Of a stretch of 7,074 bases of DNA, positions 1-6,982 are shown one piece after another. A program made the position numbers and the translations under genes. The stretch comes from Psychrobacter sp. (GTDB lineage Bacteria > Pseudomonadota > Gammaproteobacteria > Pseudomonadales > Moraxellaceae), in the NCBI RefSeq assembly GCF_030454045.1, contig NZ_JAKDJE010000108.1, positions 1 through 7,074 of the forward strand, read 5' to 3'. Positions within the stretch are counted from its first letter, which is position 1. Every line of letters starts with the position of its first letter. The notes beneath the pieces are model-generated. The model worked only from the letters and a program-made list of their open reading frames with translations, had not been told where the DNA came from and did no database searches.

Positions 1-24
1 CTGGAACAATTTTAGTGATCAGCA

Positions 25-216
25 GTGCCTATTTGCGAATGTTCAACACGCCCTAGATTAACCCTAAGTGATGGCCAGTGGGCAAAGATAGCACCGTATT
101 GTGCAGGTAAAGAGACCGATGTTGGTAGAACAGCGGTGAATAATCGACTATTTATTGAAGCTGTTCTATGGATTGTCCGTACAGGTAGTCCGTGGCGAGA
201 TTTCGATAGTGAATAA
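25..216 (+). pseudogene. IS5-family transposase, N-terminal fragment
   Basis: The translation contains LTLSDGQWAKIAPYCAG, then NNRLFIEAVLWIVRTG and SPWRD. This is the hallmark N-terminal segment (DUF4096-like) of IS5-family transposases. In intact members the SPWRD motif is followed by a Leu-Pro turn, an FG.W segment and more than 100 further residues carrying the DDE catalytic core. Here the reading frame leaves the family pattern after WRD and stops five codons later, so the catalytic domain is missing. The GTG at 25 is only the first possible start in the frame. Family homology begins around position 55, and the true start or the left end of the element may lie elsewhere. No terminal inverted repeat could be recognised in the few bases upstream. 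It is a relic of an insertion sequence next to the iron locus and is not expected to be active. Confidence 0.8.
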
Positions 217-330
217 TCCACCTGACATTCATAGATAATTAAAAGTACATTTCAAAACAAGAAATTGAGCAGGCAAGACAACTATTGGCAATATAAATAA
301 TACATTTAAAATTTTAACCTGAAAATATAT

Positions 331-360
331 TTAGCATTAGTTCCGCAATATATTGATAAT
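331..360 (+). promoter_or_regulatory. Candidate sigma-70 promoter of the first receptor
   Basis: A possible -35 TTAGCA (331-336) lies 18 bases before a possible -10 GATAAT (355-360), which matches the TATAAT consensus at five of six positions. The -10 lies inside the Fur palindrome, the usual arrangement for iron repression. The -35 is weak and the region is very AT-rich, so the exact hexamers are uncertain. The rest of the spacer from 217 to 330 shows no gene. Confidence 0.4.
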
Positions 361-379
361 GAAAATTATTATCAATATA
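349..379. promoter_or_regulatory. Fur box (iron-responsive operator)
   Basis: A perfect 12-bp inverted repeat, TATATTGATAAT (349-360) and ATTATCAATATA (368-379), flanks a 7-base centre. The inner 19 bases (355-373) match the classical Fur consensus GATAATGATAATCATTATC at 17 of 19 positions. It lies about 35 bases upstream of the receptor start, where iron-bound Fur would block RNA polymerase. The receptor behind it is a pseudogene, but the operator itself looks intact. Confidence 0.85.
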
Positions 380-411
380 ATAACGCTTTAAATTACATGC
401 TGGAAATATTC

Positions 412-1757
412 ATGCAACTGTCTCGCTTATCTGCTGCGTTATTTAATCTTTCGAATGTATCTGGTTCTTCTCTACGATTAGCACCTATACCTTCGAGATT
501 GGTATCGACTAAATCCCTCTCTTTAAAGATACTATGCTCAACTTGTCTATCTACTTCTGTCATCGTATTAACAACGAGTCAATCGGCATGGGCACAGGCA
601 GATGATGTAGATGCTCAAACCACTCCTAATGTGGTACTTGATACTATCGTCGTCACTAGTAGCGCTGATGCTTCAGCAGATGGGCTACCAAGCGCCTATG
701 AAGGTGGCCAAGTTGCGACCGGTAGCCGCGTCGGAATCTTGGGTAACCAAGACATCATGGATACGCCGTTCTCTACCACTTGTACAACCCAACCGACTAC
801 GCTGAAGTCCCTTTTACAAGCACAGCAATCTTCGGTGGAAATTTAGACGACCCCAAATTAACCAATAAAAAGCAGTTCCAAAGCTTTGCGCTAGCAGACA
901 CCATATCACTGTTCGACGATAAGCTAAAAACCACCTTGGGTGTGCGTCATCAAAATATAAAAACCACCAGCTATGATTTCAACACGCAGGCAGAAACGGC
1001 TCATTACGATAAGAGTGAGTGGACCCCAAGTATCGGTATTGTCTATCAGCCAACAATGGACTGGTCTGTGTATGGTAATTATATCGAAAGTCTAGCACCA
1101 GGAAAAACAGCCCCTCAGACAAATAACAGTGCTCCTGTTACCAATGCTGGTCAAAATCTAGATCCGTACGTGAGTGAGCAAACTGAACTGGGTGTGAAAT
1201 ACGATAATGGCATGATTGGCAGTAGCCTCGCTGTCTTCCGAACTGATGAACCACGTGCTTATATCAACAACTCAAATACGTTTACTGCGGCTGGAGAAAA
1301 CCGCCATCAAGGTGTGGAGTTGACTGTCTTTGGTAGCCCAAGTGAAAACATGCGCCTCAATGCTGGTGTTACTTACTTAAGTGCTGAGCAAAAAGACACT
1401 GGTGATAGTGCATTAGATGGCAATCGAGTGATTGGTGTGCCTACCTTGCAGAGCAATGTCAACCTAGAGTATGATTTAGCCGCCGTTGAAGGACTGACAT
1501 TAACGGGCGATATTATCCACACAGGCTCTCGTTACTCGGATAATGCCAATACCTTAAAGGTTGATGGTTATACGACCTTAGACCTTGGTGCACGCTATCG
1601 CACTATGCTAGCAGGACAAGACGTTACTCTAAAAGGTGTGGTAACCAATGTCACGGGTGAAGATTATTGGCAGTCAGTAGGCGGTTATGCAGATTCAGGC
1701 TATCTAAATGCAGGTGAGCCAACGGCCTTAAAAGTGTCAGCCACATTCAATTTTTAA
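412..1757 (+). pseudogene. TonB-dependent siderophore receptor, broken by internal deletion
   Basis: The first part (to the stop at 844-846) encodes a long basic leader with a signal peptide ending around SAWA|Q (residues 58-62), a TonB box VVLDTIVV (74-81), and the start of a plug domain, GGQVATGSRVGILGNQDIMD, of the FcuA/FhuA-like siderophore receptor type. About residue 121 the family pattern stops. From about 780 a different frame encodes 325 residues of the C-terminal barrel half, starting LYNPTDYAEVPF and ending LKVSATFNF with the terminal Phe required for barrel insertion. Receptors of this class have about 700-780 residues; only about 450 codons remain, so roughly 300 codons of plug and early barrel are gone and the two halves are out of frame. 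Start choice: ATG 412 has a TGGAA Shine-Dalgarno-like stretch 7 bases upstream; ATG 397 is in frame but has none. A Fur box precedes it. A functional product is not expected; the peptide made would end after 144 residues. Confidence 0.88.
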
Positions 1758-1768
1758 CATATATCAGC

Positions 1769-1875
1769 TATAGTTGATTCAATTTAAAAGTAATACAAGG
1801 CAACCCAGTGCAGATGTATATGTGATACTTGAAGCGAGGTTAACGCTGTAATTCTTTTATAAAGAGTTGACTATA
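1769..1875. repeat. MITE-like inverted-repeat element, 107 bp
   Basis: The left end (1769-1797, starting TATAGTTGATTC) and the right end (1847-1875, ending GAGTTGACTATA) are inverted repeats of 29 bases that match at 21 positions without gaps. Both outer ends read TATAGT. The element has no coding capacity. A duplicated TA at each edge would fit a mariner/IS630-type target site, but TA is too short to prove this. It resembles a small dispersed repeat I recall from Psychrobacter-type genomes; that is memory, not a search result. It sits 11 bases after the stop of the broken receptor. Confidence 0.55.
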
Positions 1876-1901
1876 AAACGTACTTATCTAACTAACTTCA
1901 G

Positions 1902-1934
1902 TAAAAGGGATTAGGTGTGACCTATTCCCTTTTA
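1902..1934 (+). terminator. Terminator-like hairpin between receptor pseudogene and ABC gene
   Basis: The arms AAAAGGGATTAGGT (1903-1916) and ACCTATTCCCTTTT (1920-1933) pair with one mismatch around a GTG loop, and the stem can extend by a T-A pair at 1902/1934. The A-run before and T-run after the stem make it look like a bidirectional intrinsic terminator. The T-run is only four long and the stem is only moderately GC-rich, so termination may be partial. It ends 34 bases before the ABC start codon, leaving little room for a separate promoter downstream. An attenuator role is possible. Confidence 0.6.
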
Positions 1935-1968
1935 TGCCATCAAACATCCATATTATTACTGAGTCACT

Positions 1969-3729
1969 ATGTCCTCTCGTGCCAGCGTTTCTCTACATCA
2001 TATGATTTGGGCACAGTATCGTCTGCCCTTTCTAAAAGTCATTTTACTCAACTTAGTCAATGCTGCCGTCAGTGTGGGTATCATTGCTTATATCAATCAA
2101 ACCTTTATCAGTCAGCCTGTGTTCAATACCTTATCGTGGTCGAGCTTAGGGCAGTTTGCTCTGCTCGTGCTGCTGTTGCTGGTGACTACCTTCGTATCGC
2201 AATATGCACTCACCTGTTTGGGGCACAAGTTTGTCTATGAGCTCAGAACCAAGCTGGTCAAACAAATCATCGATACCACCGTTCCTCAGATAGATCATTT
2301 GGGTAGTGCGCGGTTACTTGCCAGTCTATCCACAGATATTCAGTCTATTACCGTCGCCTTTGTTCGGATGCCGGAGTTGGTGCAAGGCGTTATCCTCTCT
2401 GTTGGTGTGGGGTTATATCTGGGCTGGCTGTCGCTACCATTACTACTGATTGTCATGTTTTGGATTGCGATGACGATTTGGATAAGCACCCTATTGGTCA
2501 AGCATGTCTATACACATTTGACAAAGTTGAGAGAGATTAATGACGTCTTATATCAGGATTATCAATCGATTATAGAAGGTCGTAAAGAGCTGGCACTTAA
2601 CCAACACCGAGCAGAAAAACTGTATACAGATGATTTTTTGGCCCATGCTAAATCCTATGAAAAGACTGTCACCAAGTCTGATACTTTTCATTTATCAGCG
2701 GTGAACTGGTCAAATATTATGATGTTCGCATCGATTGGGGTGATATTTGCCATATCAAATTATCTCGGCATTTCGATGGGCATCGCTACCACTTTTTCTT
2801 TAACGATTCTATTTATGCAGTCGCCGCTGCTTCACGCCGTCGGTGCATATCCAACACTACAGACGGCTCAAGTCGCCCTAGACAAAATACAGTCGCTAGA
2901 ACTGGCTGAGTACCAACCTTTATTTAGAACGGACAACACCAGCCAACACTGGCAAACCATCTCGCTAACTGATGTTAGCTATCGCTACAATGTTTCCAAT
3001 AACAATGTTTCGAATGCCAGTAATAGCAGTGTCAGTAATAGCAATGATACTGATGCTCAGACATTGATAGCTAAAGACAGCGATCACTCTGGTAATATTT
3101 TAAAAGACGTTAATCTAACGCTACAACGAGGCGATGTGGTGTTTCTGATCGGAGCGAATGGTAGCGGCAAATCGACACTTGCCAAGATTATTACAGGCAT
3201 TTTCACCCCTACCACAGGTGCGGTAACCATCGACAAACAGCCCGTTGATTCACAGAATAATGCCGATTATAGACAGCTGTATTCTGCCATTTTTAGCGAT
3301 CAGCATATTTTTAAGCAATTGATTGGCAGACAAGGACGGCAACCAGACGAAGCACTGGTCAATGCGTGGCTGCATAAATTGGACTTGCAAGATAAAATAA
3401 GTGTGGCTGACAACCAGCTGTCTACCGATAAGCTCTCGCAGGGACAACGCAAACGCTTGGCCATGCTGATCGCGGTCGCTGAACAAAAAGACATCTTGCT
3501 ACTTGATGAATGGGCCGCTGACCAAGATCCTGCGTTTCGCCGCGTTTTTTATCAGACCCTAATCCCTGAGTTAAAAGCACTCGGTAAAACGCTGTTTATT
3601 ATTAGTCACGATGATGGTTACTTTGAGCATGCAGATCGATTGCTATTGATGAAAGAAGGCCGCCTCATTGAATTAAATGCTGAAGAGCGACAGCGGGCGA
3701 GTAAAGATGCCATTGCCATGTTGGCGTAA
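1969..3729 (+). CDS. PvdE/SyrD-type half ABC transporter (cyclic peptide/siderophore exporter family)
   Basis: The 586-residue protein fuses a membrane domain to a C-terminal ATPase. Hydrophobic spans lie near residues 22-42, 61-80, 137-177 (probably two helices) and 248-284 (probably two). In the ATPase I see Walker A GANGSGKST (395-403), Q-loop Gln445, signature LSQGQ (489-493), Walker B ILLLDE (509-514) followed by WAADQDP, and the switch His547 in ISHDD. The DEWAADQDPAFRRVFY stretch and the ISHDD..YF..ADR ending are typical of the PvdE/SyrD family, which moves pyoverdine precursors or lipopeptides out of the cytoplasm; the protein probably works as a homodimer in the inner membrane. An Asn/Ser-rich insert at 341-362 makes it longer than PvdE or SyrD, from memory about 550-570 residues. 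The start at 1969 has only a weak GAG as ribosome site; ATG 2002 is an alternative. No Fur box lies directly upstream, so expression may depend on readthrough from the receptor promoter. The substrate cannot be told from the sequence. Confidence 0.9.
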   Translation: MSSRASVSLHHMIWAQYRLPFLKVILLNLVNAAVSVGIIAYINQTFISQPVFNTLSWSSLGQFALLVLLLLVTTFVSQYALTCLGHKFVYELRTKLVKQIIDTTVPQIDHLGSARLLASLSTDIQSITVAFVRMPELVQGVILSVGVGLYLGWLSLPLLLIVMFWIAMTIWISTLLVKHVYTHLTKLREINDVLYQDYQSIIEGRKELALNQHRAEKLYTDDFLAHAKSYEKTVTKSDTFHLSAVNWSNIMMFASIGVIFAISNYLGISMGIATTFSLTILFMQSPLLHAVGAYPTLQTAQVALDKIQSLELAEYQPLFRTDNTSQHWQTISLTDVSYRYNVSNNNVSNASNSSVSNSNDTDAQTLIAKDSDHSGNILKDVNLTLQRGDVVFLIGANGSGKSTLAKIITGIFTPTTGAVTIDKQPVDSQNNADYRQLYSAIFSDQHIFKQLIGRQGRQPDEALVNAWLHKLDLQDKISVADNQLSTDKLSQGQRKRLAMLIAVAEQKDILLLDEWAADQDPAFRRVFYQTLIPELKALGKTLFIISHDDGYFEHADRLLLMKEGRLIELNAEERQRASKDAIAMLA

Positions 3730-3768
3730 GAACGAATTTCACATTATTTGAGAGAAGATTTATTTTCA

Positions 3769-3799
3769 AACATTAATGATAATAATTATCATTAATGTT
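3769..3799. promoter_or_regulatory. Fur box within a perfect 31-bp palindrome
   Basis: Bases 3769-3783 and 3785-3799 are perfect 15-bp inverted repeats around a single central A (3784). The core TGATAATAATTATCA (3777-3791) equals the 7-1-7 Fur consensus TGATAATNATTATCA. It sits 75 bases upstream of the intact receptor and is the best evidence that this gene is iron-repressed. No unambiguous -35/-10 pair could be assigned around it; TATTAT at 3799-3804 is one possible -10 without a good -35. Confidence 0.88.
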
Positions 3800-3874
3800 A
3801 TTATTAGCGTCGTTGTAAATTTGCTTTAACTGTCACAAATAACATTTAATCATTTTAGTCCAAGAGGAAATCTG

Positions 3875-6055
3875 ATGCGGTCTCATCTAACCACTAACGT
3901 CATTCGCAAAAAATATCTCACCACAGCAGTACAAATTGGCCTGATCATGGGTATGAGTCACGCCGCTTACGCTGTAGAGACGACAAACAATACTGAAAAC
4001 GATGAGGCTGCTACACCATCAGCTACCTTGGACACAATTACCGTTTATTCAGATGGCTATCGCAGCACCGGCACCAAGACCGCCTTAGACCCTGAAGATG
4101 CGCCTATGAGCTACACCAGAATTGATCAAGAACTTTTACAAAAGCGCCAAGCGGATAGTGTCAATGCTGCTCTACGCTATGAACCAGGTGTGAGCACTGA
4201 GAGTCGTGGCACGGTCTCTATCTTTGACGAGTACAACATTCGTGGATTTAAAACCTACTCTAATTTTTATGACGGTCTAAGATTGCCTTATGATGGTGCA
4301 TATAACCTGATGCCCCAAGTAGATATCTATGCGACTGAAGCGGTCGAGGTGGTGAAAGGTTCGGCATCTTCATTATATGGTTATGCAGCACCCGGTGGCA
4401 TGGTGAACCAAATAGCCAAAGCCCCTAAAAGCACGCAAGAAAATGAAGTACAGCTGCGACTTGGTAATCAAAACCTAAAAGAAGTGGCCGTCGATAGCAC
4501 AGGTCCTATTACAGACACCTTGAACTACCGCTTAGTCGCGCTAAAACGCCAAAAAGACGGTCAAATGCAAACCACCGAAGAGGAGCGATTGTTGATTAAC
4601 CCGTCGCTTGAATGGCAGGCGACGGATGATGTCTCAATACTTGCCAATCTGTTTTATCAAGATGATCCAGAGATGGTACCTTCTACTCCATTGCCTGCTG
4701 TCGGCACCGTCTACAAGGCAAGCTATGGCAAATTGGGTAGCGATGCTTATGCAGGTGATGAATGGAATAAATTTAGCAAAGAAGTATTCATGCCAAGTGT
4801 GACCGTAAACTGGGACATCAATGATCAGCTGACCTTTAAACATATCACGCGCTATACCGATGCCGAAGCTCAGCAGCGCAATATGTATAATGATGAAGGA
4901 TTTGTAGAGGGTAGTGACACGATTTTAGACCGTATAGCTTACACAACAGATGAGAACATGAAAAACTGGACCACAGACAACCAACTGGCCTATAAGTTTG
5001 ATACCGCCAATACCTCACATAACCTATTGTTTGGAGTTGAGTATCAAGAGACAGACAGCACGGCAACTTATTATGACGCTGGCGCAGATGGTACACCAAA
5101 CCTTGACTTATCGAATCCAGATTTTTCACAAATCAGCACCGATATTCTACCCTTAGATACCTTTAGTCGATACGATGATATCGAACAAAGCCAGCTTGGA
5201 CTCTATGTGCAAGATGAAATGACGTGGCAAGACTGGACAGTGGTGGCAGGCTTACGACATGATAAATTCAAAAGTACCCTTGATCGAACCGATACATCGA
5301 AAGGTGTAATCCCTAGTGAAAAAATGATCAACAATGACGCGTCAGAAACCAGTGGACGTCTTGCTGCTATTTATAACTTTGATAATGGTCTATCACCGTT
5401 TTTGAGCTACTCACAGTCGTTTCAACCAGTTGTTGGTAGCAACTTCATTACCAATGAAGCATTTGAACCAACCACGGCCGATCAGCTAGAGGCCGGGGTG
5501 AAGTACTTGTCAAAAGATCGTGCCACTCAAGGAACACTTGCTGTATTTGACATCACACAAAAAAATGTCGTGGTGTCAGATTACGTCAACTATACAAATC
5601 AAACACAAACTGGTGAAATTGAGTCAAAAGGCTTTGAAGTTTCAGCCAGTCGTATGCTCAATGATTGGGTAGATCTCTCGGCAAGCTATAGCTACACCGA
5701 CGCTGAGATCACAGAAGAAGAAATTAATCCTGAAGTGATCGGCAATACTCCTGCCCAAATAGCCAAGCACAAAGCCACGCTATGGGCCGACTACTATGCG
5801 ACAGACAAACTCACTCTCAATGCTGGTGTTCGCTATGAAGATGGTATGCAATTGGACAAACAAAATTCAGATGAGCTACCGAGTGTGACCTTGGTTGATA
5901 TTGGTGGCAATTATCAGATCAACCCTATGCTGACTGTGGGTGCGAGCATCAACAATCTGTTCGATAAAACCTATGTTGGTGCTTGTTACGACATCAATAA
6001 CTGCTGGATGGGCCCTGAACGTCAAATGTCAGTCAGCCTAAAAGCCCGTTTTTAA
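3875..6055 (+). CDS. TonB-dependent hydroxamate-type siderophore receptor (FhuA/FoxA-like)
   Basis: This outer-membrane receptor of 726 residues would take up a ferric siderophore using TonB-ExbB-ExbD energy. A signal peptide ends at about AYA|V (33/34). The TonB box is TLDTITV (51-57). The plug domain covers about 75-185, with the family motifs YEPGVSTESRG (102-112), YNIRGF (120-125), VEVVKGSASSLYG (157-169) and PGGMVN (173-178). The 22-strand barrel follows and ends in a terminal Phe726. Near the C-terminus NNLFDKTYVGACYDINNCWMG carries two Cys (704, 710), the small disulphide loop known in FhuA, FoxA and related ferrichrome/ferrioxamine receptors. The length is normal for the class. ATG 3875 is supported by AGAGGA at 3863-3868, six bases upstream. 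A strong Fur box precedes it, and a ferric-siderophore reductase gene follows 105 bases downstream. The exact siderophore cannot be read from the sequence; a ferrichrome- or ferrioxamine-like hydroxamate is the best guess. Confidence 0.93.
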   Translation: MRSHLTTNVIRKKYLTTAVQIGLIMGMSHAAYAVETTNNTENDEAATPSATLDTITVYSDGYRSTGTKTALDPEDAPMSYTRIDQELLQKRQADSVNAALRYEPGVSTESRGTVSIFDEYNIRGFKTYSNFYDGLRLPYDGAYNLMPQVDIYATEAVEVVKGSASSLYGYAAPGGMVNQIAKAPKSTQENEVQLRLGNQNLKEVAVDSTGPITDTLNYRLVALKRQKDGQMQTTEEERLLINPSLEWQATDDVSILANLFYQDDPEMVPSTPLPAVGTVYKASYGKLGSDAYAGDEWNKFSKEVFMPSVTVNWDINDQLTFKHITRYTDAEAQQRNMYNDEGFVEGSDTILDRIAYTTDENMKNWTTDNQLAYKFDTANTSHNLLFGVEYQETDSTATYYDAGADGTPNLDLSNPDFSQISTDILPLDTFSRYDDIEQSQLGLYVQDEMTWQDWTVVAGLRHDKFKSTLDRTDTSKGVIPSEKMINNDASETSGRLAAIYNFDNGLSPFLSYSQSFQPVVGSNFITNEAFEPTTADQLEAGVKYLSKDRATQGTLAVFDITQKNVVVSDYVNYTNQTQTGEIESKGFEVSASRMLNDWVDLSASYSYTDAEITEEEINPEVIGNTPAQIAKHKATLWADYYATDKLTLNAGVRYEDGMQLDKQNSDELPSVTLVDIGGNYQINPMLTVGASINNLFDKTYVGACYDINNCWMGPERQMSVSLKARF

Positions 6056-6076
6056 TCATTATCAAAACATCTGATG

Positions 6077-6115
6077 AGTAGAGGAAGTCAATGTTATACA
6101 TTGGCTTTCTCTACT
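6077..6115 (+). other. Intercistronic hairpin without U-tract
   Basis: Bases 6077-6093 and 6099-6115 form a 17-bp stem around a five-base loop TTATA. In RNA from the plus strand all positions pair, two of them as G-U wobbles. It lies 22 bases after the receptor stop and ends 45 bases before the reductase start. No T-run follows, so it is not a standard intrinsic terminator. It could stabilise the receptor mRNA 3' end, act as a processing site that sets different levels of receptor and reductase, or reduce readthrough. Confidence 0.6.
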
Positions 6116-6144
6116 AAGAGCATTTACCCACCTAAACTGTCAAA

Positions 6145-6150
6145 AAGGAG
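6145..6150 (+). promoter_or_regulatory. Ribosome binding site that fixes the SIP start
   Basis: AAGGAG, preceded by further A residues, lies 10 bases before ATG 6161. It supports the start at 6161 over the in-frame ATG at 6074, which has no such site, would lie just before the hairpin stem, and would add 29 residues unlike the family. Confidence 0.75.
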
Positions 6151-6160
6151 AAGCAACCAT

Positions 6161-6907
6161 ATGGCAAAATCCAATCCCAGATTGCTTGAAGTAGTAGGCA
6201 GTCAGTACATCACGCCAAATATGTGCCGCATTACTCTTGGCGGTGCAGGTTTAATAGACTTCCCGACAGATCAAGAAAGCGCTTATATCAAACTGATGTT
6301 TCCTCAAGGCGACGACATCAAGCCATTGATGCGTACCTATACCATCATCGCTCAGCGTGACACTGAGATCGATGTCGATTTCGCGCTACATGAGGCTGAG
6401 GGTCCTGCATCAACGTGGGCGCAACAGGCGCGAGTCGGCGATCAAATTTTGATTGGTGGCCCCGGCCCAAAAAAACTCATCAACAATGACGCCGACTGGT
6501 TTTTATTGGTCGGTGATATGACAGCATTGCCAGCGATCACGGTCAATCTGGCACAATTGCCTGCTGATGCTCGCGGCTATGCGGTGCTTGAGGTGACGAC
6601 TGAGGCAGACCAGCAATCACTCAAAAAACCAGATAACGTCGAGATTCACTGGGTGGTCAACTCTCACCCAAATGCAGACAGCAGTCCGTTACTTGACTGC
6701 GTCAAATCACTGACTTGGCTTGAGGGACAGCCCGCGGTTTGGGCGGCTTGCGAGTTTCATAGTATGCGAGTATTGCGCCAATACTTCAAAGTTGAGCGCG
6801 ACGTACCAAAGACACATTTATATGTGTCTAGTTATTGGAAAGTCGATAGCACAGAGGATCAGCATAAAGTGGTGAAAAGTCAGGACGCGCAAATGGCAGA
6901 TCAATAA
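6161..6907 (+). CDS. Siderophore-interacting protein (FAD-dependent ferric-siderophore reductase)
   Basis: The 248-residue cytoplasmic flavoprotein belongs to the SIP/ViuB/YqjH family. Family members bind FAD, use NAD(P)H or ferredoxin electrons, and reduce ferric siderophores to release Fe(II). The N-terminal FAD-binding barrel covers about 5-105, with the flavin motif RTYT (58-61) and DFALHEAEGPASTWA (73-87), then GGPGPK (99-104). The nucleotide-binding-like half starts LLVGDMTALPAI (115-126), continues through WAACEFHSMRVLRQYF (194-209) and ends with SSYWK (223-227). The length is typical. Where most members, from memory, have Gly-Glu in the WAAGE-like motif, this one has Cys197-Glu198. 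The start at 6161 is chosen for its AAGGAG and because homology begins right after it. It follows the receptor by 105 bases in the same direction and is probably co-transcribed under the same Fur control; no separate Fur box was found. A strong terminator follows. Confidence 0.92.
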   Translation: MAKSNPRLLEVVGSQYITPNMCRITLGGAGLIDFPTDQESAYIKLMFPQGDDIKPLMRTYTIIAQRDTEIDVDFALHEAEGPASTWAQQARVGDQILIGGPGPKKLINNDADWFLLVGDMTALPAITVNLAQLPADARGYAVLEVTTEADQQSLKKPDNVEIHWVVNSHPNADSSPLLDCVKSLTWLEGQPAVWAACEFHSMRVLRQYFKVERDVPKTHLYVSSYWKVDSTEDQHKVVKSQDAQMADQ

Positions 6908-6934
6908 AAGCTTATTTAATGAATATTTAAATGC

Positions 6935-6967
6935 AAAAGACGCGGCTTATATAAGCCGCGTCTTTTT
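6935..6967. terminator. Bidirectional rho-independent terminator
   Basis: Bases 6935-6950 and 6951-6966 form a perfect 32-bp palindrome: a GC-rich stem (GACGCGGCTTA and its complement) with a TATA loop, preceded by an A-run and followed by five T residues. It lies 27 bases after the SIP stop and 15 bases after the stop of the minus-strand gene, so it can end transcription of both convergent genes. Confidence 0.95.
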
Positions 6968-6982
6968 ATAAATCATTACATA

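Noticed and set aside
243..293. Short open stretch reading KYISKQEIEQARQLLAI before a stop
   Set aside because: It has no start codon, is bounded by a stop at 240-242, and is too short to assign; it might be the tail of another decayed gene, but chance cannot be excluded.
780..1757. Independent short gene starting at TTG 780
   Set aside because: The product is the C-terminal half of a TonB-dependent receptor without signal peptide, TonB box or plug, so it is the tail of the pseudogene.
1867..1872. TTGACT as a -35 for the ABC gene
   Set aside because: No acceptable -10 lies 16-18 bases downstream, and the hairpin at 1902-1934 would follow any such start.
1917..2240. Alternative plus-strand frame overlapping the start of the ABC gene
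   Set aside because: It overlaps the ABC membrane domain in another frame, begins inside the hairpin, and shows no family resemblance.
3250..3494. Minus-strand open frames inside the ATPase domain
   Set aside because: They oppose conserved Walker and signature motifs and look like nothing on their own.
4634..5129. Minus-strand open frames inside the intact receptor gene
   Set aside because: They are shadows of a well-supported coding sequence, with no recognisable domains and no ribosome sites.
6054..6063. AATCATTATC overlapping the receptor stop, like half of a Fur box
   Set aside because: Only the right half matches the consensus, there is no symmetric partner, and a chance match is likely in AT-rich DNA.
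6074..6160. N-terminal extension of the SIP protein from ATG 6074
   Set aside because: It would be translated across the hairpin stem, has no ribosome site, does not resemble the family N-terminus, and a good AAGGAG precedes ATG 6161.
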